A program made the position numbers and the translations under genes. Below are positions 38,306 to 45,740 of a stretch of DNA of 45,740 nucleotides, piece after piece; position 1 is the first letter of the stretch; the number at the start of each line of letters is the position of its first letter. The notes under the pieces are model-generated. The model worked only from the letters and a program-made list of their open reading frames with translations, did no database searches and was not told where the DNA came from. The stretch is from Lysobacteraceae bacterium (GTDB lineage Bacteria > Pseudomonadota > Gammaproteobacteria > Xanthomonadales > Xanthomonadaceae), in the NCBI GenBank assembly GCA_030681035.1, contig JAUXUI010000087.1, forward strand, positions 1 to 45,740, given 5' to 3'.

Positions 38306-39199
38306 CTACTCGGAATAACCAAAACGGCGCAACGCGGCGGCATCGTCGGCCCAACCTTCACGCACTTTGCACCACACTTCCAGAAATACCTTGCGTCCGA
38401 ACAGCTTTTCCATGTTGCCACGCGCCACGCTGGCGACGGCTTTCATCCGCTCGCCGCCCTTGCCGATGATGATCGGTTTGTGATTTTCGCGTTCTACCCA
38501 AACCACTACCGCGATGCGCAGCATCGCGCCATCCACTTCGAAGCGCTCGACCTGCACCGTCAACGCATACGGCACTTCATCACCAACCCGGCGCATCAAT
38601 TGCTCGCGAACGAGTTCGGCGGCCAGAAAGCGCTCGCTGCGATCGGTGATCTCATCCTCACCAAACAACGGTTCGGATTCGGGCATCAATTTCAACAACG
38701 TGTCGCGCAGCGCATCGAGACCCTTGTTGCGCAAGGCCGAGATCGGATGCACAGCGGCAAAATTGCGGATTTGCACATGCTCGGAAATAAACGGCAGCAA
38801 CGCCGCCTTGTCCTTGAGCAAATCGATCTTGTTGATCGCCAGCACGCACGGCACATTGGCCTCGGCCAGCGCGTCGTAGGCGAGCGTGTCTTCGTCATGC
38901 CAACGCCCTGCTGCAACCACCAGCAGCGCCGCGTTCACGTCGGCGACCGAACCGCGCGCCGCACGATTGAGGTAGCGGCTCATCGCGCTGCCCTGGCTTT
39001 GATGCAAGCCGGGTGTATCAACCAGAGCCAACTGTCCGGCCTCGCTGGTTGCAATACCCAGCACCCGATGCCGGGTGGTTTGCGGCTTGGAGGAAACGAT
39101 ACTGATATCGACCCCGACCAAAGCATTGACCAAAGTCGATTTGCCAACATTTGGCCGACCAACCACCGCGACATATCCCGCGCGATAGGGTTCACTCAT
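38306..39199 (-). CDS. era: GTPase Era
   Basis: The protein has 297 residues. The G domain has GRPNVGKST (14-22), a switch segment [18 protein letters not shown] (about 61-64) and NKID (about 122-125). The C-terminal KH domain has [12 protein letters not shown] (about 247-258). Era binds the 3' end of 16S rRNA and checks 30S maturation. It overlaps rnc by 8 bases, the usual gammaproteobacterial coupling. Confidence 0.97.
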   Translation of the reverse strand: MSEPYRAGYVAVVGRPNVGKSTLVNALVGVDISIVSSKPQTTRHRVLGIATSEAGQLALVDTPGLHQSQGSAMSRYLNRAARGSVADVNAALLVVAAGRWHDEDTLAYDALAEANVPCVLAINKIDLLKDKAALLPFISEHVQIRNFAAVHPISALRNKGLDALRDTLLKLMPESEPLFGEDEITDRSERFLAAELVREQLMRRVGDEVPYALTVQVERFEVDGAMLRIAVVVWVERENHKPIIIGKGGERMKAVASVARGNMEKLFGRKVFLEVWCKVREGWADDAAALRRFGYSE

Positions 39200-39866
39200 G
39201 GGGTTTCTCCAGATGCATCAACATCGCTCCGGCAGCTTCCTGCTCGGCTTGCCGACGTGAACCCGCCTCACCGATGGCAGCCAGGTCAGCATCGGGCAAC
39301 GTGCAACGCACAGAGAATATCTTTGCGTGCTCGGCGCCGCGTGTTTCGATCAGCTCATATTCCGGCAACGGGCGTGAACAGCCTTGCAGCCACTCCTGCA
39401 GCCGGGTCTTGGCATCTTTTTTGACTTTACCTACTGGCAGCGCCGCGATATCCGGTTCCAGCCAGCGCAACACTACCTCGCGACAGGCCGCAAACCCGGC
39501 GTCGAGATATATCGCCGCGATGATCGCTTCCACGGTATCAGCCAGCACCGAGTCACGGCGATGACCACCCGATTTCATTTCACCCGGCCCCATGCTCAAG
39601 CGCGGGCCGAGATCAAGGCGACGCGCCACTTCGGCCAGTGCGGACTCGCGCACCAACTCGGCACGGGCACGGGTCAATGCGCCTTCGTCGGCACGCGGCC
39701 AACGACGATACAGCGCATCGGCGGCGATGCAATTGAGCAGGGCATCGCCGAGAAACTCCTGTCGCTCGTTGTGCTGGCTACCGGCGCTGCGATGGGTCAG
39801 TGCCTGCTCCAGCAGCGACGGATCGGAGAAACGGTGGCCAGTGATCGGATCAGTAACCAGCACCAC
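39192..39866 (-). CDS. rnc: Ribonuclease III
   Basis: The protein has 224 residues. The catalytic domain has [12 protein letters not shown] (about 33-44, the RNase III signature, with Gln where Leu is more common) and [13 protein letters not shown] (about 110-122). The dsRNA-binding domain fills the C terminus. It processes rRNA precursors and many double-stranded RNAs. The likely start is GTG at 39866, which overlaps the end of the DUF4845 gene by 17 bases; an adjacent GTG at 39863 is equally possible. Confidence 0.95.
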   Translation of the reverse strand: MVLVTDPITGHRFSDPSLLEQALTHRSAGSQHNERQEFLGDALLNCIAADALYRRWPRADEGALTRARAELVRESALAEVARRLDLGPRLSMGPGEMKSGGHRRDSVLADTVEAIIAAIYLDAGFAACREVVLRWLEPDIAALPVGKVKKDAKTRLQEWLQGCSRPLPEYELIETRGAEHAKIFSVRCTLPDADLAAIGEAGSRRQAEQEAAGAMLMHLEKPHE

Positions 39867-40221
39867 GGCTCAGTTCTTGGGTATGCGAAAAGGAAACGAC
39901 CAGATCAACATTGGAGATGAACGGCTTGCGTACCTCGTAGGCAATGGTAATGCTCGGGTTGCGATCACGCCGGACCCGAATATCATTTGGATTTACCGAC
40001 GTTACGTAACTCACATCGAAACGCTTGATCAGCTTGTTGCGAATATCGCCAGGCTGCATCTCTGCAGAGCCACTTTCCGCCGCAACTGCCTTCATCGCGC
40101 TCTTGACCGCAAAATACTCGGTGTAGATGGGCACCAGGCGCATCGCGGCATAGGCAAAGAAGCCCAGAATCGCAAGCAACATCACGAAGCCGATAAAGGT
40201 GAGGCCTTTTTGTTTGTTCAT
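39850..40221 (-). CDS. DUF4845 domain protein
   Basis: This is a 123-residue single-pass membrane protein. The N-terminal [20 protein letters not shown] helix looks like a type IV pilin-like or GspH-like anchor and starts the DUF4845 domain; a periplasmic part of about 95 residues follows. The function is unknown. It is found between lepB and rnc throughout xanthomonads and pseudomonads, as here. A good ribosome binding site GGGGAG lies 9 bases before the ATG. Confidence 0.88.
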   Translation of the reverse strand: MNKQKGLTFIGFVMLLAILGFFAYAAMRLVPIYTEYFAVKSAMKAVAAESGSAEMQPGDIRNKLIKRFDVSYVTSVNPNDIRVRRDRNPSITIAYEVRKPFISNVDLVVSFSHTQELSRGAGY

Positions 40222-40342
40222 CGTTGTGCTCCCCGTAAATGGCCAGTGTAGTGATTTGTACTTGGCAGTACATTCATTTCCGCGCCGGAGGCATCAGGCC
40301 ATGGCGCAGCGCGCAGGCAATGGCAAGCGCGCGGCTAGCAAA

Positions 40343-41140
40343 CTACTTGATAACCGTGCCGATGCGCGAAAAATCGACGCCACCGGCCTGGCTGTCCCAA
40401 TTCATCCAGATTGCAAACGCCCGCCCAACCAGTTGATCTTCCGGCACGAAGCCCCAGAAGCGCCCGTCCTCGCTATTATCGCGATTATCACCCATCACGA
40501 AATAGTGCCCTGCTGGCACCTCAAAATCACCATCGCCGCGCGAGCGATGGTCGCGATGCAGCAACACATGCTCGCGTCCATCAAGGGTTTCGCGAAGCAT
40601 CTGCGCGCCGGTGTGATCGCGGCCCCGGCCCACCCCAATGTAGATCCCGGCTGGCTGCATTGGCACCGGCTCGCCGTTCACAAAGATCTGTTTGTTGTGG
40701 TAGCCGATCCGATCACCGGGCATGCCGATGATGCGTTTGATCCAGTCCTGATCGGGATGGTGCGGCGGCCGAAACACCACCACATCACCACGCTTGGGCT
40801 CGCCCAGCTCGACGACCTTGGTGTTCAGCACCGGCAAGCGCAAGCCATAGCTGAACTTGTTGACCAGGATGAAATCGCCAATCAGCAGCGTGGGCATCAT
40901 TGAACTGGACGGAATCCGGAACGGCTCGCCAAGAAATGAGCGAATCAGCAGAACAGCTAAAATCACCGGGAAAAACGAACGCGCGTACTCGACGATGACC
41001 GGCTCGCTTACTGCGTTGCCGGCCACCGCTTGCGCTGCGCGCAGTTGCCGCGCCTTGGCAAAAAACAGATGATCGACCAGCCAGATCAGGCCGGTCAGGG
41101 CCGACAGCACTACCAGTATCAGGGCAAAATCCACTCTCAC
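40343..41140 (-). CDS. lepB: Signal peptidase I
   Basis: The protein has 265 residues. Two N-terminal hydrophobic helices (about 5-27 and 55-70) are followed by the catalytic Ser in IPSSSMMPTLLIGD (Ser about 80) and the catalytic Lys in DWIKRIIGMPGDRI (Lys about 135). The GDNRDNSEDGRFWGFV box lies near 220-235. It removes signal peptides from exported preproteins at the inner membrane. It follows lepA after 31 bases. A 121-base gap separates it from the DUF4845 gene. Confidence 0.96.
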   Translation of the reverse strand: MRVDFALILVVLSALTGLIWLVDHLFFAKARQLRAAQAVAGNAVSEPVIVEYARSFFPVILAVLLIRSFLGEPFRIPSSSMMPTLLIGDFILVNKFSYGLRLPVLNTKVVELGEPKRGDVVVFRPPHHPDQDWIKRIIGMPGDRIGYHNKQIFVNGEPVPMQPAGIYIGVGRGRDHTGAQMLRETLDGREHVLLHRDHRSRGDGDFEVPAGHYFVMGDNRDNSEDGRFWGFVPEDQLVGRAFAIWMNWDSQAGGVDFSRIGTVIK

Positions 41141-41171
41141 GCGTTCTTCCTCGCAGATTGTTGAGGCCAGC

Positions 41172-42965
41172 TCACTTGTTGTCGACTTGCAAAACCGCGA
41201 GGAAAGCTTCCTGCGGGATCGATACCCGGCCGACCTGTTTCATCCGTTTCTTGCCGGCCTTCTGTTTTTCCAGCAGCTTTTTCTTGCGTGTTGCGTCACC
41301 GCCGTAGCATTTGGCCAGCACATTCTTGCGCATCGCCTTGACCGTGGTGCGCGCGATGATCTGTGAACCCACCGCCGCCTGAATGGCAACATCGAACATC
41401 TGCCGCGGGATCAGCTCGCGCATCTTCTCGGCAATCTCGCGGCCACGGCGATCGGCCTGTGCGCGATGCACGATCAGGCTCATCGCATCCACCCGATCGC
41501 CATTAATCAGCGTATCCAGGCGCACAAACGGACCGGCATCAAAGCGCAGCAGATGGTAGTCGAGTGAGGCATAACCGCGGCTGATCGACTTGAGGCGGTC
41601 GAAAAAATCGAGCACCACCTCGGCCATCGGCAGCTCATACGTTATCTGCACCTGGCTTCCGAGGTAGTTGATGCCCTGCTGCGCGCCGCGTTTTTCTTCG
41701 CACAGGGTGATGATGTTGCCGACGTAATCAGGCGGCGTGAGGATGGTGGCAAGGATGACCGGTTCACGGATTTCAGCCAGTTTGTTGGCAGCCGGCAGTT
41801 TGGCAGGATTATCCAGGCTCATCACCGTGCCATCGGTCATCAGCACCTCATAGACCACGGTCGGTGCGGTGGTGATCAGGTCGAGGCCGTACTCGCGCTC
41901 AAGGCGCTCCTGCACGATTTCCAGATGCAACATGCCAAGGAACCCGCAGCGAAAGCCAAAGCCCATCGCTTCGGAACTCTCTGGCTCGAAACGCAGCGCG
42001 GCGTCGTTCAGACGCAGCTTTTCCAGCCCCTCGCGCAGCGCCGGGTATTCATCCGTCTCCACCGGGAACAAGCCGGCGAACACGCGCGGCTTCATCTCCT
42101 GAAAACCCGGCAACGGCTTGCTTGCCGGCAACGCCGCCGAAGTCAGGGTGTCGCCAACCGGGGCGCCATGCACATCCTTGATCGAGGCGTTGAGCCAGCC
42201 CACTTCGCCGGCGCCGAGCTTGGCCAGGTCCTTGCGCTTGGGCGTAAACACACCCACTTTATCGACCAGATGCACACGGCCGGTGGACATCACCAGTATC
42301 TTGTCGCCGGGGTGAATCTCGCCCTGCATCACCCGGACCAACGAGACCACGCCCAGATAGTTGTCGAACCACGAATCAATGATCAGCGCCTGCAGGCGAT
42401 CTGTATCGCGCGGTTTGGGCGGCGGAATGCGCTCGACGATGGCCTCCAGCACATCGACCACGTTCAGGCCGGTCTTGGCGCTGATCGCAATCGCGTTGCT
42501 GGCATCGATACCGATCACCGCCTCGATTTCGCCTTTGACTTTTTCGACATCGGCGGTGGGCAGGTCGATCTTGTTGATCACCGGCACCACTTCCAGCCCC
42601 TGCTCCACAGCGGTGTAGCAATTGGCAACCGACTGCGCTTCCACACCCTGCGCCGCATCCACCACCAACAGCGCGCCCTCGCAGGCCGCCAGCGAGCGGC
42701 TCACCTCATAGCTGAAATCAACGTGGCCGGGGGTGTCGATGAAATTGAGCTGGTACACCTGACCATCGCGCGCCGTGTACGGCAAGGACACCGACTGCGC
42801 CTTGATGGTGATGCCGCGCTCGCGCTCGATCGGATTGGAATCGAGCACCTGCGCCTCCATCTCGCGGGCCTCAAGGCCACCGCAGAGCTGGATGATGCGA
42901 TCGGCCAGCGTGGACTTGCCGTGGTCGATATGGGCGATGATCGAGAAATTGCGGATATGTTGCAT
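41172..42965 (-). CDS. lepA: Elongation factor 4 (LepA)
   Basis: The protein has 597 residues, the standard length. The GTPase domain has AHIDHGKST (11-19), [12 protein letters not shown] (about 77-88) and NKIDLP (about 131-136). Domains II-IV follow and the typical C terminus ends [21 protein letters not shown]. LepA promotes back-translocation or assists 30S assembly. The ATG at 42965 begins MQHIRNFS, the conserved N terminus, though no clear Shine-Dalgarno precedes it. It leads lepB-DUF4845-rnc-era. The usual xanthomonad upstream neighbours (an anti-sigma factor and MucD-like protease) are absent here. Confidence 0.97.
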   Translation of the reverse strand: MQHIRNFSIIAHIDHGKSTLADRIIQLCGGLEAREMEAQVLDSNPIERERGITIKAQSVSLPYTARDGQVYQLNFIDTPGHVDFSYEVSRSLAACEGALLVVDAAQGVEAQSVANCYTAVEQGLEVVPVINKIDLPTADVEKVKGEIEAVIGIDASNAIAISAKTGLNVVDVLEAIVERIPPPKPRDTDRLQALIIDSWFDNYLGVVSLVRVMQGEIHPGDKILVMSTGRVHLVDKVGVFTPKRKDLAKLGAGEVGWLNASIKDVHGAPVGDTLTSAALPASKPLPGFQEMKPRVFAGLFPVETDEYPALREGLEKLRLNDAALRFEPESSEAMGFGFRCGFLGMLHLEIVQERLEREYGLDLITTAPTVVYEVLMTDGTVMSLDNPAKLPAANKLAEIREPVILATILTPPDYVGNIITLCEEKRGAQQGINYLGSQVQITYELPMAEVVLDFFDRLKSISRGYASLDYHLLRFDAGPFVRLDTLINGDRVDAMSLIVHRAQADRRGREIAEKMRELIPRQMFDVAIQAAVGSQIIARTTVKAMRKNVLAKCYGGDATRKKKLLEKQKAGKKRMKQVGRVSIPQEAFLAVLQVDNK

Positions 42966-43012
42966 AGATTCGGCCGGTCAGGCCAGCCGTCGGGAATGGA
43001 GTAAAGCCGCTG

Positions 43013-43021
43013 ATTATCGCA
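43013..43021 (-). promoter_or_regulatory. Extended -10 promoter candidate for lepA
   Basis: Minus-strand TGCGATAAT combines an extended -10 TG motif with GATAAT (5 of 6). It lies 48 bases before the lepA ATG, giving a leader of about 40 nt. No clear -35 box is seen, as is usual with extended -10 promoters. Confidence 0.45.
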
Positions 43022-43127
43022 TAGTTTTTGGCCACTTCAGGGCAACAACAAGCGTCCAAGCGTCCGGCCCGACCGAGAACGCGAGCGTCACGGCCAAGAG
43101 GCCCCCAGCGCTTCCGCCAGTACCCAC

Positions 43128-43230
43128 TCAATCGGCGACCGCGAACGTCACCATCATCCCTTGATCCTCGTGCTCCAGATTGTGGCAGTGAAGCATATAG
43201 CGTTGGACACCGCGGCGTAGTGTAGTGTTC
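43128..43230 (-). pseudogene. Remnant of multicopper oxidase C terminus
   Basis: Minus-strand frame ending at TGA (43128-43130) encodes RYMLHCHNLEHEDQGMM and then VTFAVAD. HCHNLEHEDQGM is the C-terminal type 1/type 3 copper ligand motif (HCHxxxHxxxGM) of multicopper oxidases such as CotA-like enzymes. The frame upstream does not continue into recognisable cupredoxin sequence, and the opposite-strand gene starting at 43384 leaves no room for the roughly 450 missing residues. So this is the tail of a disrupted gene. The rest of 42966-43383, apart from the lepA promoter candidate, shows nothing recognisable. Confidence 0.75.
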
Positions 43231-43383
43231 GATGTAATAGCAACACCCTGCCCGGCACCGCCCCGAACAATAAGCGCACGCACCGGGCAGCCGTCAATCG
43301 TCTCCACATTCAGCCATCGCCGGCAAAAACAACAAAAGCTGATGTATCTTCACCGAAGGCTTGATCAATGACGAACCTCAGCC

Positions 43384-44883
43384 ATGGCAATTGTCCGTAG
43401 CGCGCAAAGACTGCCCCGCACACGGTTTGTAGCGCGAAATCGCGCGCAGCGCTGGACCGAACTGCCCGCCACCTTGCGCTGGCAGTTCGCCTTCGAGACC
43501 GACGGCAGCGAACTGCTCAACCGCAGCCTGCCCGAACTGGCCGGCAGGCGCATGGCGTTGTCGTTCACGCCGGCCACGCCGGCCGATGAGGAGACGCTGG
43601 CCAGCTTCATTCCGCCCGATGCCAATGGCCCCGAGGACTTGCCGACCTCGTTGCCGGCCGGGGTGATCGACCTGATCGCCGAATACAGCATCGACGGCCA
43701 GACCGTCGCCCGTGGCGGCACTTACGGCTTGGGCTATACCGTCAACACCCGCCAGCGCCTGTTCGAGCCCGGCGCCGGCTGGCGCGAGATCGACAACACC
43801 CTGGCGGCCGGCGATTATCAGGCGGTGGGACTGGATGTGTCGGGCATCAGCATTGCCGAGGCCACCGCGCTCCAGACGCGACTGGAAACCACCAAAGCCC
43901 AACTCGACAGCCAGCAGTTCGCCGGCCTGAGCAAACACGACCTCACCGGCGCCATCCTGCAGGCGGGCATCGTCGGCTACTTCGCGCAGACCTGGGGCAA
44001 GGGCCAGATCATGGCGCGCACCGCCAATGTGCTGCTGTACCGGCTACCGAGCGTCGGCACCCTGAGTACCGCTTCAAGCGTGACCTTCTGGTTCGGGGTG
44101 CCGCGCCGCTTCATTCCGTCCGGGGTCGCCTTCGATGTCGATCGCAACGCCCTGTCCAGCACAGCCAGAGACGACGACCGCGCCCGCTGGATCGCCTTCA
44201 ACCGCAGCTACAACCAGGTGCTCTCCGCGCACGAACACAGCGTGCTGGAAGACATGTTCTCCACACCGACGCAACCCGTGCTCGGTGTCAGCACGGTCAA
44301 AGCCATTGCCGTGGCCGCGCAGCAGGGCCAGCGCATCTACACCATCACCCAAGACAACCTGAGTACCGCGCTCAACCAGATCACCCTCCCCGCCGACGTC
44401 GAAACCGACATCGCCAATGCCGTGAATGCGGGTTTTCAGGTCACCACCCATCAGACCGACATCCAGTATGCTGGGCTCATCACTGCCGGTTATGCGATCG
44501 AAGATCCCAATACCGGCGTCGGGGCGATGTTGATTAGTTCGGGGGCGAGTGGGGGGTTTTCATTTATTGCCGGCTTGCTCGCTGGCGTACTTTTGGGGCT
44601 TGTGGTTTTGCTCGTGGCTGCGCCGTGGGGATTACTGGTGGTCGCGTCTTCATTTGTCTTGTCGCAAATTGCAGGTCCATTGTTAATAAAAGTCATCAGC
44701 CTCATAGGAGGCGAGGAAAACATAGACGGATTATGCTTCCTGTCAGGATTCTTAAGCTCCTTCATTCTCATGATAGGACTGCTGCGCGCTGCAATCGGCA
44801 TACTTATTGCTGGAGGTGTTAGCACAATCGTATCTAACGCAATTCCTGGTCTGCCCAACGCTAGCGACTGCAGCAAGCGATGA
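43384..44883 (+). CDS. Putative polymorphic-toxin-type protein with membrane-active C terminus
   Basis: The protein has 499 residues and no firm family match. It has no signal peptide. Residues 1-389 are hydrophilic, GC-rich and regular, with LPATLRWQFAFETDGSELL (about 28-46) and KHDLTGAILQAGIVGYFAQ (about 184-202). They recall regions found after transglutaminase-like domains in large proteins of related bacteria; that is from memory and uncertain. From about 390 the protein is strongly hydrophobic, with three or four helices (GLLAGVLLGLVVLLVAA, LLVVASSFVLSQIAGPLL, FLSSFILMIGLLRAAIGILI), and GC falls. An in-frame stop at 43369 bounds the start. It overlaps the next gene by ATGA. A pore-forming toxin tail is the best guess. 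Confidence 0.6.
   Translation: MAIVRSAQRLPRTRFVARNRAQRWTELPATLRWQFAFETDGSELLNRSLPELAGRRMALSFTPATPADEETLASFIPPDANGPEDLPTSLPAGVIDLIAEYSIDGQTVARGGTYGLGYTVNTRQRLFEPGAGWREIDNTLAAGDYQAVGLDVSGISIAEATALQTRLETTKAQLDSQQFAGLSKHDLTGAILQAGIVGYFAQTWGKGQIMARTANVLLYRLPSVGTLSTASSVTFWFGVPRRFIPSGVAFDVDRNALSSTARDDDRARWIAFNRSYNQVLSAHEHSVLEDMFSTPTQPVLGVSTVKAIAVAAQQGQRIYTITQDNLSTALNQITLPADVETDIANAVNAGFQVTTHQTDIQYAGLITAGYAIEDPNTGVGAMLISSGASGGFSFIAGLLAGVLLGLVVLLVAAPWGLLVVASSFVLSQIAGPLLIKVISLIGGEENIDGLCFLSGFLSSFILMIGLLRAAIGILIAGGVSTIVSNAIPGLPNASDCSKR
43891..44248 (+). repeat. Direct repeat, upstream copy (inside toxin-like gene)
   Basis: This stretch is repeated at 45383-45740, offset 1492 bases, and the match continues to the window edge. 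By eye there are about 15 differences in 358 aligned bases, most at third codon positions and with the same reading frame in both copies. It covers residues about 170-291 of the 499-residue protein. Confidence 0.97.
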
Positions 44884-45317
44884 GCCTCGCGGTGAACATT
44901 CTATGGTTTTCATCGATCGCGCTAATGTTCGCGTCACTTTTGCAGTGCCTAGCATTATGGGCAAAAAATGAATTTCATCACAGCCGTAAATTTCAATTTT
45001 ATTTCGGGACACTGCTTGCTTTTCTGACAATTTCAAATAATGTCGAAAACAATAGCAGCACACAACTACCAATTATGATTTTCGCATTAATATTTTTTTC
45101 CATGATCACCATGGAAACAATCAAGTTAAAGTCCAGCATAAAGAAATTTTCAATTATAACGGCAACGTTCGTTTCAATAACTGGAGTCGCCTTTTTGTTT
45201 GCAAATTACAAACATGCGTTCTTTATTATATCTGCTGTAATATATATCATATTTATTGGAGCTATCTTGCGAAACAGCAAGAAACAACGGGCTAGTTCAA
45301 AACCTGAAGCGCAATGA
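44880..45317 (+). CDS. Small four-helix membrane protein, putative immunity protein
   Basis: The protein has 145 residues and is not recognised by family. Four hydrophobic segments are visible: near residues 5-27, 40-50 with 62-78 (LPIMIFALIFFSMITM), 90-107 (FSIITATFVSITGVAFLFA) and 112-129 (AFFIISAVIYIIFIGAIL). A basic tail follows. Base composition differs sharply from the window: two sampled 60-base lines here have about 30% GC, against about 70% in the repeat of the neighbouring gene. The ATG overlaps the stop of the toxin-like gene (ATGA). A small multi-helix inner-membrane protein coupled to a hydrophobic C-terminal toxin domain fits an immunity protein against a pore former. The role is inferred. 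Confidence 0.6.
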   Translation: MSLAVNILWFSSIALMFASLLQCLALWAKNEFHHSRKFQFYFGTLLAFLTISNNVENNSSTQLPIMIFALIFFSMITMETIKLKSSIKKFSIITATFVSITGVAFLFANYKHAFFIISAVIYIIFIGAILRNSKKQRASSKPEAQ

Positions 45318-45358
45318 AGTGGACACGATATTTAGGTGCCACTGACAGTAGAGACCCC

Positions 45359-45740
45359 ATGCTGGTTATCATTGATTTGCCGACCAAAGCCCAACTCGAC
45401 AGCCAGCAATTCGCCGGTCTGAGCAAACACGACCTCACCGGCGCCATCCTGCAGGCGGGCATCGTCGGCTACTTCGCCCAGACCTGGGGCAAGGGCCAGA
45501 TCATGGCGCGCACCGCCAATGTGCTGCTGTACCGGCTACCGAGCGTCGGCACCCTGAGTACCGCTTCAAGCGTGACCTTCTGGTTCGGGGTGCCGCGCCG
45601 CTTCATCCCGTCCGGGGTCGCCTTCGATGTTGATCGCAATGCCCTGTCCAGCGCCGCCAGGGACGACGACCGCACCCGCTGGATCGCCTTCAACCGCAGC
45701 TACAATCAAATCCTCTCCGCGCACGAGCACAGCGTGCTGG
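45359..45740 (+). CDS. Orphan toxin cassette, partial (runs off window)
   Basis: An open frame begins at ATG 45359 with eight unrelated codons (MLVIIDLP). At 45383 it then joins exactly in frame to a copy of residues about 170 onward of the 499-residue protein. No stop occurs before the window end. It lacks the first roughly 170 residues of the full gene. A weak AGAGA lies upstream of the ATG. In polymorphic toxin loci, such truncated copies with a shared junction region and a different C terminus are reserve cassettes, followed by their own immunity gene. Whether the C terminus differs lies beyond the window. Confidence 0.65.
   Translation, partial: MLVIIDLPTKAQLDSQQFAGLSKHDLTGAILQAGIVGYFAQTWGKGQIMARTANVLLYRLPSVGTLSTASSVTFWFGVPRRFIPSGVAFDVDRNALSSAARDDDRTRWIAFNRSYNQILSAHEHSVL
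45383..45740 (+). repeat. Direct repeat, downstream copy
   Basis: This copy corresponds to 43891-44248. Homology starts abruptly at ACCAAAGCCC; the preceding bases share no similarity with the upstream copy. The 41 bases between the small membrane-protein gene and the new ATG hold no recognised element. Confidence 0.97.

Noticed and set aside
43384-43900. Toxin-like gene start considered as part of a longer secreted protein
   Set aside because: An in-frame stop at 43369 and the absence of a signal peptide show the frame starts locally. It may itself be a displaced C-terminal part of a larger gene, but this cannot be shown from the window.
45318-45358. Spacer before the orphan cassette as a possible insertion-sequence end
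   Set aside because: No inverted partner, target duplication or transposase fragment can be seen within the window.

Overview
The window looks like a chromosomal segment of a GC-rich gammaproteobacterium of the Xanthomonadaceae/Lysobacteraceae. Three things point there: the order smc-zipA-ligA, the order lepA-lepB-DUF4845-rnc-era-recO, and intergenic palindromes that open with GTAGGAGC, the REP type common in Stenotrophomonas and Xanthomonas. No rRNA, tRNA, CRISPR array or intact insertion sequence was seen. Most genes are housekeeping genes packed into operons with 4-base stop/start overlaps.

Layout. 170-7737 (minus): smc, zipA, ligA, epmA (chromosome condensation, divisome, DNA ligase, EF-P lysylation). 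7847-8418 (minus): a YciI-like protein and BolA. 8461-12380 (plus): a YciO/YrdC protein, scpA, scpB and an RluB-type pseudouridine synthase with a repetitive tail. 12393-14527 (minus): an OmpR/EnvZ-type two-component pair. 14594-18919 (minus): a SulP transporter, a tandem universal stress protein and asnB. asnB is preceded by a 41-codon leader ORF with five consecutive Asn codons, mutually exclusive hairpins and a terminator. 19100-19261 (minus): a possible structured RNA with its own promoter and terminator. 19313-19642 (minus): a Tat-exported HiPIP. 19819-21754 (plus): methionine salvage genes mtnB, mtnD, mtnC. 21774-26394 (minus): glycerophosphodiesterase, secreted metallophosphoesterase, a receiver-HDOD regulator and rlmF. 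26500-33690 (minus): a tightly coupled operon of a GltD-like iron-sulfur flavoprotein, a 2-oxoacid:ferredoxin oxidoreductase (two subunits), a wax ester/triacylglycerol synthase-like acyltransferase and an alpha/beta hydrolase. 33861-36535 (minus): ydbH and a lipoprotein version of ydbL. 36625-37302 (plus): a receiver-HPt protein. 37361-42965 (minus): lepA, lepB, DUF4845, rnc, era, recO.

The right end (about 43100-45740) is accessory. A C-terminal fragment of a multicopper oxidase lies beside a 499-codon gene whose end turns hydrophobic and poorer in GC. That gene overlaps a small, very AT-rich gene for a four-helix membrane protein. About 480 bases further on, an internal part of the 499-codon gene is repeated at about 96% identity behind a new start codon and runs off the window. 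This is the arrangement of a polymorphic toxin, its immunity gene and an orphan toxin cassette.

The two most interesting signals are the asparagine-codon attenuator of asnB and the duplicated toxin/immunity-like module at the right edge.
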